Part shown: in pieces, positions 1 to 7,581 of the stretch
Numbering within the stretch: position 1 is the first letter of the stretch
Layout of the letters: every line of letters begins with the position of its first letter
Origin: Saccharothrix sp. ALI-22-I
Lineage (GTDB): Bacteria > Actinomycetota > Actinomycetes > Mycobacteriales > Pseudonocardiaceae
Assembly: GCF_001984175.1 (NCBI RefSeq)
Contig: NZ_MTQP01000044.1
Span: 1-64,000, forward strand
Length of the DNA: 64,000 bases
Reading direction: 5' to 3'
Program-made: the position numbers and the translations under genes
The notes under the pieces: model-generated
Databases searched by the model: none
What the model was told of the DNA's origin: nothing
The model's input: only the letters and a program-made list of their open reading frames with translations

Positions 1-1
1 C

Positions 2-661
2 GGCATCGCCGCCATCACCTACGGTCCGGCCGTCCTGGCCGGCAACTACGGCAACCGGACGCTGTCCGCGCTCCCGTCGCTCAACGTCGGCTCCATCACC
101 CGCACGAGCACCTCGGCGTTGGCGTTCACCGCGACCGCGAACGGCGAGACGGTCAACCTCGGCCCGTTCCACGACGCCCACGGCTACAACTACACCGTCT
201 ACTGGAACACCGGCGGCAGCAACGGTTCGGGCAGTCACCGGCTGGTCAACGTCGGCACCGGCATGGTCCTGGGCGTCAAGGACATGTCCACTTCGGACGG
301 CGGGCTGGCCGTGCAGTGGCACGACAACGGCACCGCCGACCACAACTGGCAGCTGGTCACCGACGGCGGCAACGTGAGGCTGCGCAACGTCCACAGCGGC
401 AAGGTGCTCGGCGTGGAGAACATGTCCACCGCCGACAACGCCCGCGTCCTGCAGTGGTCCGACACCGGCACCGCGGACCACAAGTGGACCCTGGTCGACA
501 ACGGCGACGGCACGCACAAGATCCGCAACGTCAACAGCGGCAAGCTGCTCGGCATCCTCAACGGCTCCACCAGCGCGGGCGCCCAGGTCGTGCAGGACTC
601 CGACAACGGCTCCGCCGACAACCGCTGGCGCCTGGTGCCCAACAGCACCTCCAGCGTGTAG
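2..661 (+). CDS. GH127-type beta-L-arabinofuranosidase, C-terminal part with ricin-type lectin domain (5' end outside window)
   Basis: The reading frame is open from the left edge, so only the last 219 residues are present. The first 75 or so resemble the C-terminal beta-sandwich of DUF1680/GH127 beta-L-arabinofuranosidases, including the pattern ITYGPAVLAG and the F-DAHGYNYTVYW segment that closes this family. The rest is a ricin-type beta-trefoil of three repeats, each with a G-K-x-LG(V/I)-N-x-ST-A-A-x-V-Q-W/D pattern and a closing W (W118, W163 and W208 counted from the window edge), typical of carbohydrate-binding tails on secreted enzymes. The substrate would be an arabinofuranoside of plant cell walls. 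The family call rests on the C-terminal signature only, because the catalytic domain is not visible. Confidence 0.75.
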   Translation, partial: GIAAITYGPAVLAGNYGNRTLSALPSLNVGSITRTSTSALAFTATANGETVNLGPFHDAHGYNYTVYWNTGGSNGSGSHRLVNVGTGMVLGVKDMSTSDGGLAVQWHDNGTADHNWQLVTDGGNVRLRNVHSGKVLGVENMSTADNARVLQWSDTGTADHKWTLVDNGDGTHKIRNVNSGKLLGILNGSTSAGAQVVQDSDNGSADNRWRLVPNSTSSV

Positions 662-1518
662 AACACCGGGCCGGACACGGGCGTCGCACCGGCTCACTGG
701 TGGTCGTCGCTCTCGACACCACCCGCTCGGCCGTCTCGGTGCCCGTGTCAACGGCGGTGCCTTCAGTCGGGCGGCAGGGGGGACGAACAGGGGGACGGGG
801 CGCTCGGTCACGACAGCGCCACCGATCCGGGTGGCTGGAACTCCAGCCGAAGTGGTGTCCGAGAGGGTTGGCCCGCGGAACCGCGGGATGGTCCGACGCT
901 CGGACGGTGTTCGATCCGGTCCGGCTCGCTGTCCACGGGGCGCACGTCGTCGTCAACGACATCTCGGCGGAGGCCGCCGGGGAGACGTTGGCCGAACTGG
1001 TCGCCGCCGGCGGTTCGGCGGAGGTCGCGGTGGGCGACGTGCTGGGCGAGCTCGCCGTGGACCCGGCTCTGGCTCTCGATGAATCGCTGCGCCATGAACG
1101 CCAGAGCGCGGGACGCGCCGGCTGAGCAGGTCGACCACGGACCCTGGTGCCCGGAGTTGTGCCCGGTCCTCGACCAGGTGCTCGACACCGCGGCGCAACT
1201 GCTGCCCGAGGTGGGCCCTACCCGGAGATGAGTTCGTCCGTGGTGTGCGGGCGTAGCAGTAGGCAGTCCAAGGCGATGTCGTTGCCGTCGGTGCAGCCGA
1301 CCCGTTGATCTCCGCGAGCCCTTGCTCGTGCCCGTGCTCGGCAAGCCCGCGGCGGGCCCTCCCCGGACTGCGCGGCCCGATGACTCGCCGGGCCCCAAGC
1401 GGGACGGGGTCGAACCGCGACCGGTGCCGGGGTTTCCGGCACCACCCGGTGGTGATGGCCTTGCGCAACGCTCGGACGCGCCTGCCCGATCACGGACAGC
1501 CGCGTCCGAGCTGCGCAC
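662..1518. other. Long intergenic stretch with no intact gene
   Basis: These 857 bases carry one recognisable gene remnant (see 907-1041). A minus-strand reading at about 1230-1310 ends in a plausible C-terminus, but it matches no family I recognise. No RNA gene or strong hairpin was seen. Confidence 0.5.
907..1041 (+). pseudogene. Short-chain dehydrogenase fragment
   Basis: One frame encodes VHGAHVVVNDISAEAAGETL followed by a helix and a V-G-D-V strand. This is the beta2-alpha-beta3 region of a classical SDR Rossmann fold (hydrophobic strand, then N-D as the NAD-binding acidic position). The glycine-rich motif before it and the Ser-Tyr-Lys catalytic region after it are absent, so it is a relic about 45 residues long. 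No start or stop can be assigned. Confidence 0.5.
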
Positions 1519-2517
1519 TCAGCTGATGCGGCGGGTCCAGTGCAGGGCGAACCACGTCAGCAGCGCGGCCAGCGCCAGGTAGAGGGCGGTCTCGGTCCAC
1601 TGGAGGGTCCAGAAGCGGCTGTCCGGCTGGTGGGTGACGCGCCCCTGGTACCCCTCAGCGGCCAGGCGGTCGAAGCACGCCTCGTTCCTTTCGCGGAAGT
1701 CCGGCCCAGGCGGCTGCGGGTTGTCCAGGCCGCCCGGGAACAGGCACTCGAACATCCAGGCGGGGGAGGCGACCGGATTGCCCGCCCGGTCAAGGGTCTG
1801 CTGCTCCAGCACCCAGGAGTGTTCGGGGACGGGCATGAGGAGTTCCAGCGGGGGGCCGGTGCCGGCGAAGTAGAAGGTCGTGTCGTCCGCGGAGAACTGC
1901 TGGACCTGCTGCTCCGGCGGCAGCAGGTTGGGGCGGACCAGGCTCAGGGCCGTGACCTGGAAGACGGTGAAGAGCACGAGTGTGACCGCCATGGCCGGAA
2001 CCGTGCGGCGCAGCAGGGCGCTCATGGCCACGCCCAGGGCGAAGGCGAAGACGGCGTAGGCGATGGGGACGACGCCCCGTGCGCCGAAGATCATGGGTTC
2101 GATCCGCAGGGCGGCGGGGCCGTTCTCGGTGGCGATGGCGTCGACGGGGCCGGCCCACCAGCTCACCAGCAGGCTGAACAGTCCGGTGGCGACCACCGCG
2201 GCCAGGGCGACCACCGCCGTCTTGGCGATCAGCCAGCGGGTGCGGGTGACGCTCTGGTTCCACACCAGTCGGTGGGTCCCGTTCTCCACCTCGCGGCTGA
2301 CCAGCGGCGCTCCCCAGAACGCCCCGATGATGGCGGGGAACACGTGGAGGGCGACGATGCCCAGGTAGTAGTAGGTGCTGTCGTCGGTGGTCAGTCCGGG
2401 GCCCGCCGCCGTGACGACCGGCCTGCCGACGGTCAGCAGCACGGCGGCGACGGCGGCGAGCAGGGCGCCCACGGCGATGGCGGAGAGGCGGAACTGGCGC
2501 AGTGTCAACCAGGTCAC
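1519..2517 (-). CDS. ABC-2 type transporter membrane subunit
   Basis: A 332-residue membrane protein with an N-terminal hydrophobic segment at about residues 10-35, a cluster of four to five membrane segments to about residue 200, a long polar loop of about 110 residues, and a final membrane segment before the basic C-terminus. It would form the channel partner of the ATPase just upstream. The GTG start overlaps the stop of the ATPase gene in a GTGA tetranucleotide, so the two are translationally coupled. The order GntR-ATPase-permease matches YtrA-type operons, whose transporters often respond to cell-wall stress or peptides. The substrate is not predictable. Confidence 0.85.
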   Translation of the reverse strand: MTWLTLRQFRLSAIAVGALLAAVAAVLLTVGRPVVTAAGPGLTTDDSTYYYLGIVALHVFPAIIGAFWGAPLVSREVENGTHRLVWNQSVTRTRWLIAKTAVVALAAVVATGLFSLLVSWWAGPVDAIATENGPAALRIEPMIFGARGVVPIAYAVFAFALGVAMSALLRRTVPAMAVTLVLFTVFQVTALSLVRPNLLPPEQQVQQFSADDTTFYFAGTGPPLELLMPVPEHSWVLEQQTLDRAGNPVASPAWMFECLFPGGLDNPQPPGPDFRERNEACFDRLAAEGYQGRVTHQPDSRFWTLQWTETALYLALAALLTWFALHWTRRIS

Positions 2518-3404
2518 CGGAGCACCTCCAGGGCGGGGCGGGGAGTCGCGGGAGCGGGTGAGTCCAGGTAGGCGAGGACGAGGTCTTCGAGACTGACCTT
2601 GCCCACGGTCCAGGCGGGGTCGATGATCGGCGACTCGGTGCGCACGAGCAACGTGGTCTGCCGGTCGGTGTGGACGGCGGTGACGACGTGCTGGTCGGCG
2701 GGCAGGGTCGCGGGGTCGCGGCGCGGGCCGGTGAGCCGGTGGTGGGTGTCGAGCAGGTCGTCGATCTCCCCGGCGAGCACCACGCGGGAGTCGACGAGGG
2801 TGACGAGGTGGTCGCAGACCCGTTCGACGTCGGTGATCAGGTGCGACGAGAGGACGACGCCGACGCCGTGCTCGGCGACGGTCTCCATGAGGTCCTGGAG
2901 GAACCCGCGACGGGCCAGCGGGTCGAGTGCGGCGACGGGTTCGTCGAGCAGCAGCACCTCGGGACGTTTGGCGATGCCGATGGTCAGGGCGAGCTGGGCC
3001 CGCTGGCCGCCGGAGAGTCGCCCCGCCCGCTGTGACGGGTCGAGGCCGAGGCGTTCGACACGCCCGCGGGCGAGGTCGGCGTCCCAGCCGGGGTTGAGCC
3101 GGGCGCCCAGGCGCAAGTGCTCGGCGACGGTCAGACCCGCGTAGGTGGGGGTGTCCTGGGACACGAAGCCGACCTTGGCCAGTTGGGCGGGGCCGCTGCC
3201 CGGCCGGCCGTCGCACACCTCGATCTCGCCCGTGGTGGGGGTGGTCATGCCGGCGGCGAGGCCGAGCAGGGTGGACTTGCCCGCGCCGTTGGGGCCCACC
3301 AGGCCGACGACACGCCCCGCGGGGATCTCCAGCGTGCAGTCCGACAACGCCCAGCGCTGCCGGTACTTCTTGCCCAGTCCTCGGGCTCGCAACATCGCGG
3401 TCAC
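2514..3404 (-). CDS. ABC transporter ATP-binding protein
   Basis: A 296-residue single-domain ABC ATPase. Walker A is GPNGAGKST at residues 37-45, the signature is LSGGQ near residue 134, and Walker B is VLLLDEP followed by the D-loop near 150-160. A switch histidine follows in SSH. It would energise the permease encoded by the next gene. The GTG start overlaps the GntR stop in GTGA, and its own stop overlaps the permease start the same way, so all three genes form one tightly coupled operon. An ATG three codons downstream is an alternative start. Confidence 0.92.
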   Translation of the reverse strand: MTAMLRARGLGKKYRQRWALSDCTLEIPAGRVVGLVGPNGAGKSTLLGLAAGMTTPTTGEIEVCDGRPGSGPAQLAKVGFVSQDTPTYAGLTVAEHLRLGARLNPGWDADLARGRVERLGLDPSQRAGRLSGGQRAQLALTIGIAKRPEVLLLDEPVAALDPLARRGFLQDLMETVAEHGVGVVLSSHLITDVERVCDHLVTLVDSRVVLAGEIDDLLDTHHRLTGPRRDPATLPADQHVVTAVHTDRQTTLLVRTESPIIDPAWTVGKVSLEDLVLAYLDSPAPATPRPALEVLR

Positions 3405-3793
3405 GCCGTGTCCTCCGTTGCCGTGGTCCGGAAGGTGTTCGCGATCAGCGCCTCGATGCCCTCGTCGTCCAGGCCGGCCAGACGGGCCTTGGTGATCCAG
3501 CGCTGAAGGTCCCGGCTCAACGGGCCGAGGACGCCGGGCGCCACACCGGGCAGGGTCGCGCAGACGAAGGTGCCGACGCCCGGACGGGCGGCGACGAGGC
3601 CCGCGTGCTCCAGCTCGCGGTACGCCTTGAGCACCGTGTTCGGGTTGATGGCCAACCGCGCGACGACGTCCTTGACCTTCGGCAACTGGTCGCCCTCGCG
3701 CAGCAGGCCGAGCCGCAGCGCGTGGCGGACCTGCTGGACTATCTGCTGGTACGGCGACAGGCCGGACCCGCTGTCCAGGTGGAACTCGATCAC
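3401..3793 (-). CDS. GntR-family (YtrA type) transcriptional regulator
   Basis: A 130-residue protein with an N-terminal winged helix (SPYQQIVQQVRHALRLG ... LPKVKDVVARLAINPNTVLKAYRELE) and a short helical C-terminus, the size and layout of the YtrA subfamily. These repress their own operon with an ABC transporter. I prefer the GTG start at 3793: a GGAGG lies five bases upstream, and family members usually begin with M-I/V-E-F. An ATG at 3805 in the same frame has no ribosome binding site. The gene heads the ABC operon. Confidence 0.88.
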   Translation of the reverse strand: MIEFHLDSGSGLSPYQQIVQQVRHALRLGLLREGDQLPKVKDVVARLAINPNTVLKAYRELEHAGLVAARPGVGTFVCATLPGVAPGVLGPLSRDLQRWITKARLAGLDDEGIEALIANTFRTTATEDTA

Positions 3794-3805
3794 AACATCC
3801 TCCAT

Positions 3806-3840
3806 TTAACTAGCTACCTAGCACTATAGTCACCTATCTG
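3806..3840 (-). promoter_or_regulatory. Promoter/operator region of the GntR-ABC operon
   Basis: This AT-rich island in GC-rich DNA reads GACTATAGTGCTAGGTAGC then TAGTTAA on the minus strand. It contains CTAG(GTAG)CTAG, an imperfect inverted repeat, and TAG-rich blocks fit for a -10 box. YtrA-type regulators bind such sites in front of their own gene. The exact operator limits are inferred. Confidence 0.45.
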
Positions 3841-3928
3841 GAGGGCGGGCAACCGGTGAGCGTGTCGGTGTCGGCGGCAGGTCGTCCGTCGAGGTCGTCC
3901 GCGCCCCGCTGCGGGGCGGTGGTGCGGT

Positions 3929-3957
3929 TTGACCGGAGGCTGCCTCCGCTTTATGTT
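3929..3957 (+). promoter_or_regulatory. TetR-gene promoter with a palindromic operator between -35 and -10
   Basis: A -35 box TTGACC (3929-3934) and a -10 box TATGTT (3952-3957) are separated by exactly 17 bases. The spacer is filled by the perfect 15-base palindrome CGGAGGCTGCCTCCG (3934-3948). Binding there would block RNA polymerase. It lies about 60 bases upstream of the TetR start codon, so autorepression is the obvious reading. Confidence 0.7.
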
Positions 3958-3967
3958 CGACTTCAGG

Positions 3968-3982
3968 CGGAGGTGGCCTCCG
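3968..3982 (+). promoter_or_regulatory. Second copy of the TetR operator
   Basis: CGGAGGTGGCCTCCG has the same six-base arms (CGGAGG/CCTCCG) as the copy at 3934-3948, with its centre 34 bp further on, just downstream of the expected transcription start. Both copies are followed by (C/T)TTTAT. The paired sites on roughly the same helix face fit cooperative binding by a TetR dimer pair. Confidence 0.65.
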
Positions 3983-4020
3983 TTTTATCGGCGGCCAGAC
4001 CGTATGAGGCAGGAGGACAT

Positions 4021-4617
4021 GTGGACGCCAGAGAGCAGCAGGGGCGGCGGGTCCGTGCGGACGTCCAGCGCAACCGTGCGGCCCTCCTGGAAGCGGCGCA
4101 GCGCCACTTCCTGAGGTATGGCGTCGGCACGTCCCTGGAGGCGGTGGCCAAGGAGGCGGGCGTCGGGCCTGGCACGTTGTACCGGCACTTCCCCACCCGT
4201 GAGGCGCTGCTGGCGGCCGTGCTGCAGACGCGCTCCGAGGAGCTGGTGGCCCGCCAGGCGGACATCGCCCAGCTCGGTGACGCCTCTGAGGCGCTGCGGC
4301 AGTGGCTGCGGGCGATGGAGGAGTACTTCAGCGCCTTCAGCGGCCTGCCGGAACCGCTCCTGGCCGCGGCCAGGGCGCAAGAGCCGGACAACCCGCTCAC
4401 TCTTCCCTGCGACACCCTCATCGCCACCACCGACCAGTACGTGCGGGCCGCGCAACTCGCGGGGCACGTGCGCCTGTCAGTGAAGAGCTACGACCTGTTC
4501 CTCGCGGCGATTTCCGTTGCCTGGATCAGCGGCACTGGCGCCACCGACGAGGAGTCGCTCGGCCGTCTCCGCGCACTCGTCGAGAGCGGATACCGCGAGC
4601 GGGACGACGAGGCGTAG
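4021..4617 (+). CDS. TetR-family transcriptional regulator
   Basis: A 198-residue protein with an N-terminal TetR DNA-binding domain (residues about 12-60: R-x-A-L-L-E-A-A, then SLEAVAKEAGVGPGTLYRHF as helix-turn-helix, then P-T-R-E-A-L-L-A-A-V) and an all-helical ligand-binding C-terminal domain. The GTG start at 4021 is chosen because AGGAGG precedes it, and the conserved fold begins a few residues later. It is divergent from the GntR-ABC operon, and two palindromic sites lie in its own leader. Its ligand and any other target genes are unknown. Confidence 0.92.
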   Translation: MDAREQQGRRVRADVQRNRAALLEAAQRHFLRYGVGTSLEAVAKEAGVGPGTLYRHFPTREALLAAVLQTRSEELVARQADIAQLGDASEALRQWLRAMEEYFSAFSGLPEPLLAAARAQEPDNPLTLPCDTLIATTDQYVRAAQLAGHVRLSVKSYDLFLAAISVAWISGTGATDEESLGRLRALVESGYRERDDEA

Positions 4618-4818
4618 GCCACCGGCCGCCCCCTCGTGGTCGGTCACCGGGACGCCCGGAGGACCCGTCGGGAATTCCCGGCGGCCGGCAGCCCCGCCCG
4701 CACATTCATCACATCTTGCCGCCCTGAGTGCCTGTTCCGAGCTACTGGGGTTGGGCGAGTCGGCGGCTGGTGACGCGGACCATGGCCCAGCGTTCGCTCA
4801 ATCGCTTCCGGATCATCT

Positions 4819-6060
4819 TCAGGCGGTATGATCTTTGTTGCTTTGTCGATTCCACCAATGACGACTACGGCGCCATTGGTGAAGCGGTATCGCGGCGACG
4901 GCGAGGACAACCGCTGCGGCGTACACGTAGGCGTTTCCGGTCAGCAGGCGCCAGGCGTGCCACGGCACCTTCGGGTCCCACCACCAGTGCGGCGCGAGGA
5001 CGACGAGCAGCGTTCCCGCAGCGACGGCGGCGATCACGGTCGCGCGTCGCGTGCGCCAAGCGAACACAGCACCGGTCAGCAGGATCGGCACGACCCACAC
5101 CCAATGGTGCGAGTACGACACCGGGGAAACCAGCAGCGCGCCGAGTGCATTGAGGCCCAGCGCCCACGTCGGCCATCCGGCGGCGAACGCCCGTCGCATA
5201 CCGATGGCGGTCATGCCGAGCGCCGCGGCCGCGAGCAGCGGCCACAGCACCTCCGGGTCCGCCCCGAACCGCGCCGTCAACACCTTGAGCGACTGGTTCA
5301 TCTCGTTGGACATGCCGCGGAACTGGGAGGAGTAGAACACCTCGTGCGTCCAGAACTGCACGGAGTGCGGCCGGCTCACCAGGAACCCGATGGCCGTCGC
5401 GCACAGGAACGACACGCCGGCGGTGAGCGCGGCCCGGCGGTCGCCGCGCAGCAGGAAGAACAACACGAAGGCCGCGGGCGTCAGCTTTACCGCCGCGGCG
5501 ATGCCCACCAGCGCGCCGCGCGGCCAGCGCGGCGTGCGGACCAGGCAGTCCGCCACGACCAGCACCATCAACAGCGCGTTGATCTGGCCGAAGTGCAGCG
5601 TCTCGCGTACCGGCTCCAGGGCCAGGGTCATCGGCAGCAGCGCGCCGACCAGCAGGGCGGTGGGGCGCACCTCCAGCGCGCGGAGCACCACCACGAGCAC
5701 GAGTGCCAACGCCGCGACCGTGACGAGGGCGAAGACCACGCCGGCCAACCAGAGGGGCACAACGGCGAACGGTGCCAACACGACGACCGCGAACGGCGGG
5801 TAGACGTATGGCAGGTGCCAGCCGTTCTGCAGCCTGGGCAACTCCCCGTACAGGTCACCGCCCTGCCACCACACGTCCACGGCAACCCGGTAGACGTCCA
5901 GATCCATGCGATAGGCGCTGACGAGCGCGCCGTCCCGGAACGACAGCAGGACCCACGCGACCACGGCGAGGTTGACCACGGCCAGACCGACGAGCGCAGC
6001 CTTTCGTGCGGCGTCCAACTCCGCCTCCTCCCGGTCACGCGATCGAGCGGCGGTCGGCAT
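4819..6060 (-). CDS. GT87-family (DUF2029) polyprenyl-phosphate-sugar-dependent glycosyltransferase
   Basis: A 413-residue integral membrane protein with about ten hydrophobic segments. The first luminal loop carries the acidic pair in YRMDLDVYR (about residues 51-59) expected for GT-C enzymes, and further on come LHFGQINALL and GALVGIAAAVKLTPA, both typical of GT87 (PimE-like mannosyltransferases). These enzymes transfer a mannosyl or arabinosyl unit from a polyprenyl-phosphate donor on the outer face of the membrane to a lipid or glycan. The downstream flank to 4618 holds no gene. The acceptor cannot be inferred. Confidence 0.85.
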   Translation of the reverse strand: MPTAARSRDREEAELDAARKAALVGLAVVNLAVVAWVLLSFRDGALVSAYRMDLDVYRVAVDVWWQGGDLYGELPRLQNGWHLPYVYPPFAVVVLAPFAVVPLWLAGVVFALVTVAALALVLVVVLRALEVRPTALLVGALLPMTLALEPVRETLHFGQINALLMVLVVADCLVRTPRWPRGALVGIAAAVKLTPAAFVLFFLLRGDRRAALTAGVSFLCATAIGFLVSRPHSVQFWTHEVFYSSQFRGMSNEMNQSLKVLTARFGADPEVLWPLLAAAALGMTAIGMRRAFAAGWPTWALGLNALGALLVSPVSYSHHWVWVVPILLTGAVFAWRTRRATVIAAVAAGTLLVVLAPHWWWDPKVPWHAWRLLTGNAYVYAAAVVLAVAAIPLHQWRRSRHWWNRQSNKDHTA

Positions 6061-6149
6061 CTTCGCAAGCCGGTGTCGCGGTCAAGTCGCTGGTGGCGCT
6101 GCGGCACATCCAACCGGTACCTACGGCTCGCCGCCGGAGAAGCGGTGAT

Positions 6150-6464
6150 CGCGCCCTGGTGGACGCGCACGCTGACGGCGAGTTGGAGCAGCAAAGCGCC
6201 CCCGGCGATGACCAGGGAGTTGAGCAGGTAGTCCCAGATGTGGTTCCGGCCGGCCGCCGCGAAGTTCGCCAGCGACGGGTTGTCCGGCACGACGGACAAC
6301 TTGGTGGGGTCGGGATTGTCGTCGAACGCCCCGGAGAAGATCGTCAGCAGCGGGCCGCAGAACACGAGCACGGCGCTCACGCACAACAGCACCCGCACGG
6401 CCTTCGAGAACCAGGCGGAGCGGTCGTCGGACCACCCGAGTGCGGTGTCGCACCTGCCGGAGAC
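6150..6464 (-). pseudogene. Sugar ABC transporter permease (MalG/LacG type), 3'-truncated
   Basis: The frame encodes a MalG-like N-terminus: a membrane segment AVRVLLCVSAVLVFCGPLLTI, the loop P-T-K-LSVVPDNPSLANF, then NHIWDYLLNSLVIAGGALLL. That covers the first third of a 270-300 residue permease. The frame then runs into unrelated sequence before the GT87 start, so the EAA loop and the last four membrane segments are lost. It follows the remnant of its partner permease. Confidence 0.75.
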
Positions 6465-6469
6465 GCTCG

Positions 6470-7028
6470 TACCTTCTCCTTGGCACGCCGGTAGATCTGC
6501 ACGATCACGGTCATCACGAAGGTGAGCAGGAACAGCAGCACGGAGCCCGCGGACGCGATCCCGATCTCGTTGCGCTCGAACGCCGTGGTGAACACGCGCG
6601 TCATCCACACGTCGGTCGATCCGGCGGGACCGCCGCCGGTGAGCACGTAGACCTCGGTGAACACCCGCATCCCGCGGATCGCGGCCAGCGTCAGCAGGAT
6701 CGTGACCACGGTTGAGGAACCCCTCGGGCGCCGGGTAGTACAGCAGCCGCCAGATCTCGCCGATGACCGCCGTGGCCGCGACGACCGGCAGGAACACCGC
6801 CGACCGCACGAACCACAGGGAGCGGGCGTGGCCCTCCAGCAGCAGGGCGAGCCCGAACCCGGTGATCATCGACCCGAACGTCTGGCCGGCCGCCAGCAGG
6901 AACGTGCGGCCGATGGCGTCCTGGAAGCGCTCGTCGGTGACCAGGCGCGTGTAGTTGTCCAGGCCGACGAAGATGTCGCCGAGGAACGGCCGGACCTGGA
7001 ACAGGCTCAGCCGGATTCCCTCGGCCAT
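6470..7028 (-). pseudogene. Sugar ABC transporter permease (MalF/UgpA type), internally deleted and frameshifted
   Basis: From 7028 to about 6711 one frame reads LSLFQVRPFLGDIFVGLDNY ... EIWRLLYYPAPEGFLN, the middle of a MalF-like permease. It then switches frame at about 6710 to VTILLTLAAIRGMRVFTEVY ... IVQIYRRAKEKV, the C-terminal end. The stretch between, about 60-70 residues that should include the EAA cytoplasmic loop contacting the ATPase, is missing, and the N-terminus is also gone. With the truncated permease that follows, this is a dead carbohydrate import operon. No binding protein or ATPase gene is nearby. Confidence 0.78.
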
Positions 7029-7581
7029 CAGACCACAGCTGTGGCTGCCAACAGGGGAACAAGCCTCATCGTCGGACTCCTCGCCCGACCGACGACGACC
7101 ACACCACGGTAGTCCACAGTGGACGGTGCGGTCATCGTGCACTTCGGGCGGCGGTGGGGTCACGCTACGAGCAAGCGCGTCGGGCGGTCAAGCGCCGACC
7201 AGGCGGTCGGACGGGACGGGCTACGGCCCCGCAGCGACAGCGACAGGTGGTCTGGACCGATTCGACCGGCGCAAACAGTGAGGACCGATTCTCGGATGCC
7301 TCCGCGTGCTTGACGGGATACTTCGGGCCTGAATACCCCTCCGGACCCAGGTAGACATCGGATCTCTTCGCCGGCGAAGGGGCGTATGTCATGGCAGTGA
7401 CCGGAAGACTCCTGGCCGGCGCGGCGTCCCTCGCGGAGTGGGACCGGGTGCGAGCCGTCGCCGCGGCCCACGAGACCGGACTGGTCAAGCCCTGGGCACG
7501 GACGGTGACGGGTCGGTACGGCGGCGCGACCGCCGCAGTCACGGCCTGCGCCGCGTGGCCTGCGGTATTACCGTACGCGGT
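7029..7581. other. Intergenic region without a recognisable gene
   Basis: These 553 bases separate the dead permeases from the LuxR/ATPase gene. A short plus-strand frame (7391-7585) and an overlapping minus-strand frame exist, but neither resembles a known family. A small imperfect palindrome TACCGTACGCGGTA (7569-7582) abuts the start codon of the next gene. Confidence 0.4.
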
